Position numbers and translations under genes: made by a program. 64,000 nucleotides of DNA from Marinobacter sp. CHS3-4 (GTDB taxonomy: Bacteria > Pseudomonadota > Gammaproteobacteria > Pseudomonadales > Oleiphilaceae): the NCBI RefSeq assembly GCF_030053415.1, contig NZ_JASGBJ010000003.1, positions 1 through 64,000 on the forward strand. Direction: 5' to 3'. Position 1 is the stretch's first letter; each line of letters begins with the position of its first letter. The notes below the pieces were generated by a model that saw only the letters and a program-made list of their open reading frames with translations, did no database searches and was not told where the DNA came from. Shown piece after piece: positions 26,709 through 35,585 of this stretch.

Positions 26709-27434
26709 TCAGACGATGGATGGTGGCGTCAGGTCGTTGAACAGGCCCTGAATGCCCTGGTGCCATTGGGCGCGCAATTGGTGGAAATACTCGTTGTTCT
26801 CGTCGACCTGTTCAATGAAGCAGGGTTTGAGCTGATCATTCCTGTAGATGGCCACGTCCAGCGGCATGCCCACCGACAGGTTGCTCTTCATGGTGGAATC
26901 GAAGGAGATCAGAGCGCACTGATAAGCCCGCTCCAGGGGCGTCTCAAAGTTTAAGACCCGGTCGAGTATCGGTTTGCCATACTTGGATTCACCGATTTGG
27001 AAATACGGCGTCTCTTTCGTGGCTTCGATGAAGTTGCCCGCGGAATAGATATTAAACAGCCGCGGAGACTCGCCCCGGATTTGTCCACCCAGAATGAGCG
27101 AGCAGCTGAAGTCCACGTGCTTGACCTTGCCTTCAGGGTTGTCGCGTCGGATGACTTCCCGCATGGTCTCGCCGATCAGCTCGGCGGCGTCGAACATCGA
27201 AGGGACGCTGAGAAGATTCGGCTCCTCGGTTCCGCAGCGTTTCTCCAACAAACTGATCACACTCTGGCTGGTCGCCAGGTTGCCGGCGGTCATTATCACC
27301 AGTTCCCGTTCGCCTTCCTGCTCGAACACGTGCATCTTCCGGAAGGTGGAAATCTGGTCAAACCCGGCGTTGGTGCGGGAATCGGATACGAACACCAGGC
27401 CATCGGCCATTCGCATCGCCACACAATAAGTCAT
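26709..27434 (-). CDS. Anbu proteasome-like peptidase (bacterial proteasome homologue)
   Basis: This 241-residue Ntn-hydrolase of the Anbu/BPH family begins MTYCVAMRMADGLVFVSDSRTNAGFD. The threonine at position 2 would be the N-terminal nucleophile once Met is removed, with the conserved SDSRT and a later lysine-bearing strand (TFRKMHVF). Anbu assembles into ring or helical particles; its natural substrate is unknown. It is the last gene of the four-gene minus-strand cluster, 86 bases after the transglutaminase, matching the known association of Anbu with transglutaminase, alpha-E and circularly permuted ATP-grasp genes. Confidence 0.92.
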   Translation of the reverse strand: MTYCVAMRMADGLVFVSDSRTNAGFDQISTFRKMHVFEQEGERELVIMTAGNLATSQSVISLLEKRCGTEEPNLLSVPSMFDAAELIGETMREVIRRDNPEGKVKHVDFSCSLILGGQIRGESPRLFNIYSAGNFIEATKETPYFQIGESKYGKPILDRVLNFETPLERAYQCALISFDSTMKSNLSVGMPLDVAIYRNDQLKPCFIEQVDENNEYFHQLRAQWHQGIQGLFNDLTPPSIV

Positions 27435-27520
27435 AGACAGCCATCCTCGATCAATCGAACGGTGTCAGTGTACCCACTTTTTCACAGAAAGCATGGGTAT
27501 TAAGGATGAATTGTGAATCG

Positions 27521-28306
27521 TTATTGGCTCTCGCCTGCGCGAGTCACCCACGCCTTGGTGTGGAGACTTTCCGCGCCACCACCCGCACGCATACCCCTGA
27601 CCGGTGCCGCGTCCAGGTAATCCAGGCCGGTCGCCAGCTTGATGTGGCTTTCGGCCACATTCAGCAGGTTGACCACGTCAAAGGTGTGCCAGTTGTGGCC
27701 CAGCCAAACCTCTGCCCAGGCGTGGGTGGCCAGGTGGTCCTCACTGTCCGTATGGATGTATCCGCTGACATACCGGACCGGTACCCCAATGTAACGGCAG
27801 CAGGCGATGAAGACGTGGGTGTGATCCTGACACACACCTTTTTTGTCATCAAAGGCCTCTGTCGCCGTATGCGTCACCGTGGTCGCCCCCGGAACGAACT
27901 GAATCCGCTCCAGAATCTTGTTCATCATCCGAACCAGGCTGCGTTTGTTGGCCGAGAATTGGTCGGCAAATTTCTTGATCGGCTTACTGGCTTCCGTCAG
28001 CGCGGTCGGGCGCAGGAATACCGCCGGCGGAAAGGGAGAATCATCCTTGGTCAGCGGCTTGCCGGTCAGATCGACGATGCCTTCGGCCGTCAGCGTGATT
28101 TCCGACACCGGCCGGTCCATGGTCATGACGGTGACCTGGTTGCCGAACCCGTCGGTCATCATGTTGGTGTCACCGGGCGTACGCAGGTTCCACTCCAGGA
28201 TGCGCTGTTGCGGCGTGTTCCTGGGCGTCAGCCGGATGTACTGAATGCTGGTCTGAGTGGGCTCGTCGTAGGTGTAGGTTGTGTCGTGGCGAATTTTCAG
28301 TTTCAT
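27521..28306 (-). CDS. Transglutaminase-like cysteine peptidase (Anbu cluster)
   Basis: This 261-residue protein has an N-terminal beta domain (MKLKIRHDTTYTY...TSIQYIRLTPR) and a transglutaminase-like core. The catalytic triad is visible as Cys in KGVCQDHTH, His in ATHAWAEVW and Asp in WHTFDV. Bacterial members are thought to act as peptidases or amide-transfer enzymes. Start: ATG at 28306 overlaps the alpha-E stop as ATGA, which supports translational coupling and argues against the ATG nine bases upstream. Confidence 0.92.
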   Translation of the reverse strand: MKLKIRHDTTYTYDEPTQTSIQYIRLTPRNTPQQRILEWNLRTPGDTNMMTDGFGNQVTVMTMDRPVSEITLTAEGIVDLTGKPLTKDDSPFPPAVFLRPTALTEASKPIKKFADQFSANKRSLVRMMNKILERIQFVPGATTVTHTATEAFDDKKGVCQDHTHVFIACCRYIGVPVRYVSGYIHTDSEDHLATHAWAEVWLGHNWHTFDVVNLLNVAESHIKLATGLDYLDAAPVRGMRAGGGAESLHTKAWVTRAGESQ

Positions 28307-29241
28307 ACCTGCCACCCCATGTAGTCTTTCTGAATCTGCTCGGCAATGCCCTGAATGCGTTCCAGGAAATCCGTCAGGTATTCGTGTAGCCCGCGCTCGG
28401 CAATGTAGTCCCGGTCGCCATAATGGATGTTGGCGAATAGGCTGTTGGCCAGGCGACGGGCCTTACGGGCTTCGCCATTTTCCACCTGTTCCAGCAGAGC
28501 CACAATTTCGCGCAGGCAAGCATGTAGTGATCGGGGCACGTCCAGCTCGAGTATCAGCAGTTCCGCCACGTTGATAGGCAGGATGTTGTGGCCGTAAATC
28601 TGCTGATAGGCCTCGAAGGCGGCCAGAGAGTGCAGCAGCGCGGTCCATTCAAAGAACGATCGGGTGGCGTGCTCGTCCTGGGACGCGGTCGCCATCCGGT
28701 GCCGGATATCTAACACGCGGGCGGTGGTATCGGCCCGCTCGATGAAGGTGCCCAGACGCAGAAAATGAAACGCATCGGTGCGCAGCAGTGTGCCGTAGGC
28801 AGCACCACGGAAAATGTGGGACCGCGCCCGCGTCCAGTCGAAAATGCGACTGGCGTTGGACTCGGTGACGCCGGTGGCGCGCAGGTCCTTCATCTCCATC
28901 CAAGACAGGTTGATGCTTTCCCACACGTCGGCCGACAGGTTGCCGCGCACCTGGAGTGCGTTGTCCCGGGCACTTTTGATGATGTTGTACACGCTGGCGG
29001 GATGGCGTTCATCCAGCAGCATAAAGTCAATCACGTTTTGTGGCGTAATGTCTTTATAAAGACTGGTAAAGGCTTCTTGTGTGCCGGTAACCAGCAGTGG
29101 CACGGACAGCTGCTCTTCACGGTCTTCGGGAACGTCAATCAGCGCCATGGTGAGGCTCACGTCCAGTAGACGGGCCTGGGATTCCGCCCTCTCGAGGTAA
29201 CGGGCCATCCAGAACAGACTTGAGGCAGCGCGGCTCAGCAT
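28303..29241 (-). CDS. Alpha-E domain protein (Anbu cluster)
   Basis: This 312-residue, nearly all-helical protein begins MLSRAASSLFWMARYLERAE, the conserved opening of alpha-E proteins, with later motifs HIFRGAAYGTLLR and FIERADTTARVLDIR. The family is always encoded with ATP-grasp enzymes of this type and has no known activity; a role as partner or substrate carrier has been proposed in comparative genomics. I chose ATG at 29241; its start overlaps the stop of the ATP-grasp gene by seven bases. Its stop overlaps the transglutaminase start. Confidence 0.92.
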   Translation of the reverse strand: MLSRAASSLFWMARYLERAESQARLLDVSLTMALIDVPEDREEQLSVPLLVTGTQEAFTSLYKDITPQNVIDFMLLDERHPASVYNIIKSARDNALQVRGNLSADVWESINLSWMEMKDLRATGVTESNASRIFDWTRARSHIFRGAAYGTLLRTDAFHFLRLGTFIERADTTARVLDIRHRMATASQDEHATRSFFEWTALLHSLAAFEAYQQIYGHNILPINVAELLILELDVPRSLHACLREIVALLEQVENGEARKARRLANSLFANIHYGDRDYIAERGLHEYLTDFLERIQGIAEQIQKDYMGWQV

Positions 29242-30668
29242 GGGTCGCCCTCCAGTACCCAGGTGTCTTTGGTGCCACCTCCCTGAGAAGAGTTCACTAC
29301 CAGTGAGCCTTCTTTCAACGCGACACGGGTCAGGCCACCCGGGACCATCTGGATTTTCTTGCCGCTGAGCACAAACGGCCGTAGGTCCAGGTGCCGGGGT
29401 GCGACCCCTTCCTCCACAAAGGTGGGGCAAGTGGACAGGCTGAGTGTCGGCTGCGCAATGTATAGATGGGGTTTGGCTTTCAACAAGTCGGCGAAATGAC
29501 TCAATTCTTTCTTGGTGGCTTTGGGGCCAATCAGCATGCCGTAGCCGCCGGCGCCTTGAGCTTCTTTCACCACCAGTTCAGAGAGGTGCTCGAGCACGTA
29601 TTTAAGATCTTTGGGCTTGCGACAGGACCAGGTCGGTACGTTCTTCAGAATAGGCTCCTCGCCCAAGTAGAAACGGATCATGTCCGGTACGAAGGGATAG
29701 ATGGATTTGTCGTCCGCCACGCCGGTACCCATGGCGTTGGCAAATACGACGTTGCCACTACGGTACGCGGCATATAACCCAGGCACACCCAACATGGATT
29801 TGGGGTTGCCGGCCAGTGGGTCAAGGAAATCGTCGTCGATGCGGCGGTAAATCACGTCCACCTGCTGCGGGCCCACGGTCGTCTTCATGTAAACGCGGTT
29901 TTTGCGGACAAACAGGTCGGCGCCCTCCACCAGCTCCACGCCCATCTGGCGAGCCAGGAATGCGTGCTCGAAGTAGGCGCTGTTGAAGCGGCCAGGGGTG
30001 AGCACGGCCACGGTTGGGTTGGGCTTCAGCGACGCAGCACGCAGGGTTTCGCCCAGCAGCGCGGGGTAGTGGTCAACCGGCGCGACCGGTGCGGAAGCAA
30101 ACAGCTCCGGGAACAACCGCATCATCATGCGGCGATTCTCCAGCATGTAGGACACGCCACTGGGACAACGAAGATTGTCTTCCAGCACGTAGAAGTCGCC
30201 GTCGTTGTGTCGAATCAGATCGATTCCCGCGATGTGGGAATACAGGTTGCGGGGCAATTTCAGGTTTTGCATGCCCGGCTGGTATTGCGGGTTGGCAAAC
30301 ACCTGCTCGGCGCTTAGCACCCCCGCTTTGACGATTTCAAAATTATGATAGATGTCGTGCAGGAACCGGTTGAGCGCCTGAACGCGCTGACGCAGGCCGC
30401 TGGACAGGATTTGCCAGTCGGCGGCGGATATCACACGCGGAATCAGGTCAAAGGGAATCAGTCGATCGGCGCCTTGATCCTCACCATACACGTTGAAGGT
30501 GATGCCCAGTCGCTGGAAGAGCACGTTAGCTTCGCGCCGCTTTTCTGCAATCAGGTCTTCGTCGGAATCGACCAGCCAGTTTTCAAGCGGCTTGCAATGG
30601 GGTCTTACCCGATTATCGGAATCGAAGAGTTCGTCGTACAGGCCCTCGGCGGGCGTCTGGATCAGCAT
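29235..30668 (-). CDS. Circularly permuted ATP-grasp protein (Anbu cluster)
   Basis: This protein has about 477 residues of the circularly permuted ATP-grasp type 2 family (DUF404/DUF407). Landmarks are FDLIPRVISAADW, DLIRHNDGDFYVLEDNLRCPSGVSY and a C-terminal AQGAGGYGMLIGP plus IAQPTLSLS. ATP-grasp enzymes join a carboxylate to an amine or thiol via an acyl phosphate; here a peptide-ligase or tagging role is inferred from the cluster. The start is uncertain. The ATG at 30668 (MLIQTPAEG) is 12 bases after AGGAG. An ATG at 30680 directly abuts that ribosome site, and a further one at 30803 would add 45 residues. It is the first gene of the cluster. Confidence 0.88.
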   Translation of the reverse strand: MLIQTPAEGLYDELFDSDNRVRPHCKPLENWLVDSDEDLIAEKRREANVLFQRLGITFNVYGEDQGADRLIPFDLIPRVISAADWQILSSGLRQRVQALNRFLHDIYHNFEIVKAGVLSAEQVFANPQYQPGMQNLKLPRNLYSHIAGIDLIRHNDGDFYVLEDNLRCPSGVSYMLENRRMMMRLFPELFASAPVAPVDHYPALLGETLRAASLKPNPTVAVLTPGRFNSAYFEHAFLARQMGVELVEGADLFVRKNRVYMKTTVGPQQVDVIYRRIDDDFLDPLAGNPKSMLGVPGLYAAYRSGNVVFANAMGTGVADDKSIYPFVPDMIRFYLGEEPILKNVPTWSCRKPKDLKYVLEHLSELVVKEAQGAGGYGMLIGPKATKKELSHFADLLKAKPHLYIAQPTLSLSTCPTFVEEGVAPRHLDLRPFVLSGKKIQMVPGGLTRVALKEGSLVVNSSQGGGTKDTWVLEGDPC

Positions 30669-30801
30669 GGTCAAATACATCTCCTGGGGGCGTTGGTAAC
30701 GCCGTGTCAGATAACCCGAAATACCAGCAAACCATGGGCCAGAAATGCCGTCAGGCGGGCACAGGTCAGGTTTAAGTAAAGGATCGGACAGGAGTTTTGT
30801 C

Positions 30802-30833
30802 AAAACCGCCAGCTAGTGGTGCACACCAGCTGG
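30802..30833 (-). terminator. Probable terminator downstream of amt
   Basis: Read on the minus strand, CCAGCTGGTGTGCACC and its partner ending AGCTGG form a stem-loop followed by CGGTTTTG. It lies about 35 bases beyond the amt stop and before the Anbu cluster. The T-tract is short. Confidence 0.4.
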
Positions 30834-30865
30834 GGTTGGAAATGCTGTGCGCGAAAACGGTGCGC

Positions 30866-32074
30866 TTACTCGTTTGCGTTGGCCCCGATGCGATGAACGC
30901 TCAGGTCGGCACCGTTGAATTCTTCTTCTTCGGTCAGTCGGATGCCCGAAATGGCTTTCACCACGCCGTACACGATCAGGCCACCAATGAAAGCAACCGC
31001 GACGCCGGCGATAGAGCCGATAATCTGGGACATCAGGCTCACGCCGCCCAGACCGCCGAGAGAGGCCTGCCCGAATATGCCACAGGCAATAGCGCCCCAG
31101 ACGCCACAGACGCCGTGTAGCGGCCAGACGCCCAGGACGTCATCCAGGCGCTCGACCCGATCCTGAGCCCAGTCGAACATGAATACGAAGATGGCCCCGG
31201 CAATGCCGCCGGTGATCAGAGCGCCCACCGGGTGCATCAGGTCAGAACCGGCGCACACGGCGACCAGGCCGGCCAGCGGACCGTTGTGAATAAAGCCCGG
31301 GTCTTTGCGGCCCACCAGCATGGCCACCAGAACGCCGCCGACCATGGCCATCAGACTGTTCACAGCCACCAGACCGCTGATGCCGTCCATGGTCTGGGCA
31401 GACATGACGTTGAAGCCGAACCAGCCGACGGTCAGTATCCAGGCGCCCAGGGCCAGGAACGGAATGCTTGAGGGCGCAAAGGCCACCACTCGGCCGTTAC
31501 GATAGCGCCCGTTTCGTGCGCCAAGCAGCAGGACGGCAGCCAGTGCAATCCAGCCACCCACTGCGTGCACCACAACGGAACCGGCGAAGTCGTGGAAAGA
31601 TGCACCAAACTGGTTCTCCAGCCAGCCCTGGAAGCCATAGTTGCCGTTCCAGATCAGACCTTCAAAGAATGGATACACCACACCCACGATCAGCGCCGAT
31701 GCAATAAGCATGGGATAGAACTTTGCCCGCTCGGCGACGCCACCGGAAACGATGGCCGGAATGGCGGCCGCGAAGGTCATCAGGAAGAAGAATTTCACCA
31801 GCTCGTAGCCGTTGCTGGCAGTGAGTTCGCTGGCGGCGGTCATGAAGTGGGCGTCGTAGGCAATGTAGTAGCCCACGAAGAAGTAGGCGACAGCCGAAAC
31901 ACCGAAGTCGGTCATGATTTTGACCAGGGCGTTGACCTGGTTCTTATGGCGCACAGTGCCCACTTCAAGGAAGGCAAAGCCGGCGTGCATAGCCAGCACC
32001 ATAATGGCACCGATAAGGATAAACAGAGTATTGGCACTTTCTGTCAGCGTATGAACTGCACTGGTGATATCCAC
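30866..32074 (-). CDS. amt: Ammonium transporter (Amt family)
   Basis: This 402-residue protein has 11 membrane helices. Landmarks are MHAGFAFLEVGTVRHKN, the inner-pore region DFAGSVVVHAVGGWIAL with the first pore histidine, and HGVCGVWGAIACGIFG with the second. The family moves ammonium or ammonia across the inner membrane. Start is GTG at 32074 with AGGAGAG ten bases upstream; translation from it gives MDITSAVHTL without a cleavable signal. No glnK gene adjoins it. A sigma-54-type promoter lies about 70 bases upstream, consistent with nitrogen control. Confidence 0.93.
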   Translation of the reverse strand: MDITSAVHTLTESANTLFILIGAIMVLAMHAGFAFLEVGTVRHKNQVNALVKIMTDFGVSAVAYFFVGYYIAYDAHFMTAASELTASNGYELVKFFFLMTFAAAIPAIVSGGVAERAKFYPMLIASALIVGVVYPFFEGLIWNGNYGFQGWLENQFGASFHDFAGSVVVHAVGGWIALAAVLLLGARNGRYRNGRVVAFAPSSIPFLALGAWILTVGWFGFNVMSAQTMDGISGLVAVNSLMAMVGGVLVAMLVGRKDPGFIHNGPLAGLVAVCAGSDLMHPVGALITGGIAGAIFVFMFDWAQDRVERLDDVLGVWPLHGVCGVWGAIACGIFGQASLGGLGGVSLMSQIIGSIAGVAVAFIGGLIVYGVVKAISGIRLTEEEEFNGADLSVHRIGANANE

Positions 32075-32143
32075 GGGATAGTCTCTCCTGGACGATTGAA
32101 CGATAGCCTGCGAAAGGCTCTATGCATTTAAAGAGGGCGGATG

Positions 32144-32161
32144 AAGCAAAAGATGTTCCAA
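32144..32161 (-). promoter_or_regulatory. Sigma-54-type promoter for amt
   Basis: On the minus strand the sequence TTGGAACATCTTTTGCTT has the invariant GG and GC doublets separated by exactly ten bases (the -24/-12 pattern). It sits about 70 bases before the GTG start. A TGCACCACC half-site further upstream (near 32196-32203) resembles half of an NtrC site. Regulation by nitrogen status through NtrC is inferred. Confidence 0.5.
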
Positions 32162-32230
32162 AATAATGCATCATGAGCAATGATGGGGCAGGCAGGTGGT
32201 GCAGCAGCTGGAGAGATGAAAGCTTAGACT

Positions 32231-32252
32231 GAAAAAGGCACTATAAAAGTGC
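32231..32252 (-). terminator. Rho-independent terminator after the stator genes
   Basis: On the minus strand, GCACT-TTTAT-AGTGC is followed by CTTTTT. It lies about 30 bases beyond the stop of the MotB-type gene and would end the three-gene minus-strand transcript. The stem is only 5 bp. Confidence 0.5.
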
Positions 32253-32283
32253 GTTTCTTGGCTTAATGATTGATATTGGTGCG

Positions 32284-33201
32284 TTACCAGATCAGGGAGC
32301 CATCCGCATCACTCGACTCAATGCTGGGGTTGAGCATTGACTCCTGACTGGGCCGGATGCCCATCAATTCCCGCAGTCGAATGACCTCTTCTTCAACATC
32401 GTTTGCCAGATCCAGAATGATCTCTACCCTGCGGTTTTTGGCGCGATTGGCCGGTGAGCTGTTAGGAACGCGGGGCTCGGTGTCTGCCAGGCCGGTGACG
32501 CGAACCCGGTCGGGGTCCATCAGGTCTCGAGCGAGCAATACGTTCGCGACAGCGGCAGCGCGCGCGGCGGACAGGTTCCAGTTGCTGGCAAATCGATTGG
32601 TGCGGATGGGTACATCGTCGGTGTGCCCTTCAATGGCTATATCGCCGGGCATATCTCCAAGCACTTCTGCCATGTCCAGCAGCAGCCCCTCGAATTCGTA
32701 GGTAATCTCGGCTGAGCCGGACGGGAACGAACCCTTCTCTTCAATTCGAATAATGATGCGGGCCTGATCCTGGGATACGTTGATTCGGCCGTCGGCGACG
32801 GCAGGTTCCAGGACCGCAAGTATGCTGTCGACGCGCTCGTCCATCTGTTCCTGAACCGCTTCCGCAACGGCGGTTTCTTCCGGGCTCTTGAGCGTTTCAA
32901 TGTTTGGTTCTTCTGTGGTCGTGGCCTGTTTGACCTGTTCCAGTGGCGTGGGCTCTGGTGGGGCTGGCGAGAATTTATCAAAGATCGGGCTGGTGCCTTC
33001 TGGGATTTCAAGCGCAGGGACCTCTCTTTGCACCCCGAAGGCTTTCGACAGTTCACCGGCAATCTGCTTGAATTTCTGCGCATCAATTTCCGAGAAAGAC
33101 AGCAGCAACACGAAGAAACACATCAGCAACGACATCAGGTCGGCAAAGGTGACGACCCAAGCGGGAATGCCCGGTTTTTCCTCCTCCGGCAAGTCGTCCA
33201 T
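32284..33201 (-). CDS. pomB: Flagellar motor protein PomB/MotB
   Basis: This 305-residue stator protein has a short cytoplasmic N-terminus and one membrane helix (about 14-34) containing the ion-carrying aspartate (Asp21 in TFADLMSLLM). A Pro/Glu-rich plug and linker follow, then an OmpA-like peptidoglycan-binding domain (IEGHTDDVPIRTNRF, NLSAARA). The pattern at the helix is of the sodium-type PomB rather than the proton-type MotB of E. coli. It forms a stator unit with the upstream PomA-type protein, five bases away. Confidence 0.9.
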   Translation of the reverse strand: MDDLPEEEKPGIPAWVVTFADLMSLLMCFFVLLLSFSEIDAQKFKQIAGELSKAFGVQREVPALEIPEGTSPIFDKFSPAPPEPTPLEQVKQATTTEEPNIETLKSPEETAVAEAVQEQMDERVDSILAVLEPAVADGRINVSQDQARIIIRIEEKGSFPSGSAEITYEFEGLLLDMAEVLGDMPGDIAIEGHTDDVPIRTNRFASNWNLSAARAAAVANVLLARDLMDPDRVRVTGLADTEPRVPNSSPANRAKNRRVEIILDLANDVEEEVIRLRELMGIRPSQESMLNPSIESSDADGSLIW

Positions 33202-33206
33202 GGCAG

Positions 33207-33983
33207 TTACCCGGTGGCCCCTTCAGCCTGTCCCTGTTTTGCTCTCTCTTTCGGGGTCAGATAGCTGGACAGCATCTGCTCCACGATGCGCGGATTTGTG
33301 CCTTCCTGGATTGCCGTCAGAGCATCAATGTAGAGGCTTTGGAGGCGTGCTTCCTCGGTCATTCGCAACGACAGCTTGTCGGCGATAGGGGTGGCAATCA
33401 TGGTGGCGATCATGGCGCCATAGAGGGTGGTTAGCAGCGCCACGGCCATGGCAGGCCCAATGGATTTCGGATCTTCCATGTTGGACAGCATCTGCACCAG
33501 ACCAATCAGTGTACCGATCATGCCCATGGCCGGAGCGACATCGGCCAGTGCGGTAAACACCTTGGCGCCGGAACGGTTGTGGTCGAGCGTCATCAGCTTT
33601 TCTTTGTTCAATAGTTGTTTGATGGTCTCGGCATTGTGTCCGTCAACCAGCATCTGGATGCCCTGACCCAGAAATTGTGAAGATACTTCCCGGTTCTCGA
33701 GTCCCAGTACGCCTTGTTTGCGGGCGACCTGAGCCACGTCCACCAGCTCTTCAATACTGTCCAGCGTGTCGGGTAATTTAAACTTGAAAGCCCTTACCGC
33801 GGTTTTGAATGCCCAGAAGAATTGGGCAAAGCTGAATTTCGAGAGCACAACCAGCAGGCTGCCGCCAACCACGATCAGTAGCGATGCCGGGTTGATAAAC
33901 ACGTCGGGTGAAACGCCAAGGATAACAGCTGAAGCTATAAGGAGGATGGCTCCGAACAAGCCTATCAGGGTTGCGAAATCCAA
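33207..33983 (-). CDS. pomA: Flagellar motor protein PomA/MotA
   Basis: This 258-residue protein has four membrane helices. Its start MDFATLIGLFGAILLI and the loop MEDPKSIGPAMAVALLTTLYGAMIA fit PomA, the sodium-type stator ring protein. The cytoplasmic loop carries charged residues that contact the rotor protein FliG. It starts inside the end of the YkvA-like gene (19-base overlap) and precedes the PomB gene by five bases. Confidence 0.92.
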   Translation of the reverse strand: MDFATLIGLFGAILLIASAVILGVSPDVFINPASLLIVVGGSLLVVLSKFSFAQFFWAFKTAVRAFKFKLPDTLDSIEELVDVAQVARKQGVLGLENREVSSQFLGQGIQMLVDGHNAETIKQLLNKEKLMTLDHNRSGAKVFTALADVAPAMGMIGTLIGLVQMLSNMEDPKSIGPAMAVALLTTLYGAMIATMIATPIADKLSLRMTEEARLQSLYIDALTAIQEGTNPRIVEQMLSSYLTPKERAKQGQAEGATG

Positions 33984-34387
33984 GTGTCTTCCTCTTGTTC
34001 CCTGTGTTCTTTCCAGGCGGCATAACGCAGCAGGTCTGACTCCACCAACTTAAGGCACAGTGCCACCACGCCAGCATCGTCCACCAGGCCAAAACCTAGT
34101 ATCAGGTCGGGTATCACATCAAGCGGATTCAGCACGTAAATCAGTGCTCCGGCAATGGCAGCGACGCTTTTCCAGGGGATTTCCCGATAATTGCCCTTCC
34201 AGTAGTCCTGAAGCATTGAGAACATCAGACTGACATCCGAGCTGAAACGCTTTAGCTTTCCGCTGTTGTGAACTTTTTCTTCAATGGCTTTTTGACGGGC
34301 CAAAAGATCACCAACATCCTTCTGATGAACTTTTCCGGCTTCCTGATCGAGCTGTTTTTTTGCCTTCCGTTCGTTAAAAACGGCCAT
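33965..34387 (-). CDS. YkvA/DUF1232 family membrane protein
   Basis: This 140-residue protein has a charged N-terminal half (ERKAKKQLDQEAGKVHQKD) and a DUF1232 segment: IPWKSVAAIAGALIYVLNPLDVIPDLILGFGLVDDAGVV, with the family's NPxDxxPD motif and one or two membrane helices. The function is unknown. It overlaps the pomA start by 19 bases and is probably on the same transcript, although YkvA proteins have no established link to flagella. Confidence 0.85.
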   Translation of the reverse strand: MAVFNERKAKKQLDQEAGKVHQKDVGDLLARQKAIEEKVHNSGKLKRFSSDVSLMFSMLQDYWKGNYREIPWKSVAAIAGALIYVLNPLDVIPDLILGFGLVDDAGVVALCLKLVESDLLRYAAWKEHREQEEDTWISQP

Positions 34388-34443
34388 GGATGATTCCTGT
34401 GAAGCTTGGTCTTTAGGCTTGTAAGAACTTCTATACTGACGGA

Positions 34444-35208
34444 ATGATGGAATTTATCAAACGTAATGCAACCTCTTTTCGCGACGCGCTGATTCGCGAG
34501 GCCGAAGGCCTTCAATTGTTGGCCGCCACGCTGCGTGATGCCGGTGAAACGGGGCCGGGTTGCTTGAAGGTGCCCGAGGTTATCCGATCAACCGAATCAG
34601 AACTGGTGATCCCCCAGGTCGTCAGTGCGCCGGCAACGGATCGACACATGAAGGCGCTGGGGGAAGGGCTGGCTCGTATGCACCTGCAGACGAAGCCGGA
34701 TTACGGGCTGGATCACGACAACATGATTGGCCTTTCACGCCAGTACAACACCCGGATGGACGACTGGGGCCGCTTTTATCTGGATTACCGCCTCAGGCCT
34801 CAGTTGGAGATGATTCGAGACGCTCACGTCAGAGAAGAATTTGAAACCACCCTGCAAAAGCATGCCGCGGCCCTGCGTGACTTCCTGAACGAGCATTGTG
34901 AGCATCCAAGTGTGTTACACGGCGACCTCTGGGGCGGCAATGCTCTGTTTGACGATGAGGGGCCCTGGTTGATCGATCCGGCGGTGTACTTTGGTGATCG
35001 GGAGGCGGATATCGCCATGACCGAATTGTTCGGGGGCTTCTCTCCAACCTTCTATCGGGCTTACGATTCGGTCTACCCGCGAACAAGGCGCTACAGCCTC
35101 AAGCGTCCCATCTATAACCTCTACCACACGCTGAATCACTACAACCTGTTTGGTTCATCCTATCTTGGGAGTTGCCGTCGCAATATACAGGCGCTGGAAC
35201 GCCTCTAG
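34444..35208 (+). CDS. Fructosamine kinase family protein
   Basis: This 254-residue protein of the fructosamine/ketosamine-3-kinase family (APH-like kinase fold) has the catalytic segment LHGDLWGGNALFDD near 157 and the metal-binding segment WLIDPAVYFGDREADIAM near 173. It ends with LYHTLNHYNLFG. Family members phosphorylate sugar-derived amine adducts on proteins and so promote deglycation. ATG codons at 34444 and 34447 are both possible. It is divergent from the YkvA gene with a 56-base spacer, and its stop overlaps the next gene's stop. Confidence 0.88.
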   Translation: MMEFIKRNATSFRDALIREAEGLQLLAATLRDAGETGPGCLKVPEVIRSTESELVIPQVVSAPATDRHMKALGEGLARMHLQTKPDYGLDHDNMIGLSRQYNTRMDDWGRFYLDYRLRPQLEMIRDAHVREEFETTLQKHAAALRDFLNEHCEHPSVLHGDLWGGNALFDDEGPWLIDPAVYFGDREADIAMTELFGGFSPTFYRAYDSVYPRTRRYSLKRPIYNLYHTLNHYNLFGSSYLGSCRRNIQALERL

Positions 35209-35462
35209 CGTTTGTACTGGGTCGGGCAGTAGCCCCGCAAGACGCTTTCGGGACGCAATGCCCGATGTTTGGTTTTGCGGCCGCTGACCCGTTTTCGCCA
35301 AAGGCGGAAACTGGAGGGTTTCAGGGATCGACGCATCACCTTGATGACCTCTTTTTCAGACAGGCCGTAGAGCGATTCGATGGCTTCGAATGGGGTGCGA
35401 TCTTCCCAGGCCATTTCGATGACTCGGGAGAGGTCTGGTTCGGTCAGTTTGGTTTGGCTCAT
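35205..35462 (-). CDS. TIGR03643 family small basic protein
   Basis: This 85-residue protein has the family's helix-turn-helix-like pattern: LSRVIEMAWEDRTPFEAIESLYGLSEKEVIKVMRR, then a basic tail with SSFRLWRKRVSGRKTKH. The function is unknown; the shape suggests nucleic-acid binding. I chose ATG at 35462 (MSQTKLTE). The stop overlaps the fructosamine-kinase stop by four bases. Confidence 0.8.
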   Translation of the reverse strand: MSQTKLTEPDLSRVIEMAWEDRTPFEAIESLYGLSEKEVIKVMRRSLKPSSFRLWRKRVSGRKTKHRALRPESVLRGYCPTQYKR

Positions 35463-35526
35463 GGGTTGATATACGGGCGTACACGCAGGCGGATTGTTGT
35501 GGCCCCGCCGCTCAGTTGCCCGCCCA

Positions 35527-35554
35527 CAAAAAAAGGGCACCCAGAGGGTGCCCC
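35527..35554 (-). terminator. Rho-independent terminator after the PEP-CTERM gene
   Basis: On the minus strand, GGGGCACCC-TCT-GGGTGCCC is followed by a run of eight T. It is the strongest terminator in the window and lies about 30 bases after the PEP-CTERM gene stop. Confidence 0.88.
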
Positions 35555-35585
35555 GATTCAGAGAACGTTCGCCTTTTGAGGTCGA

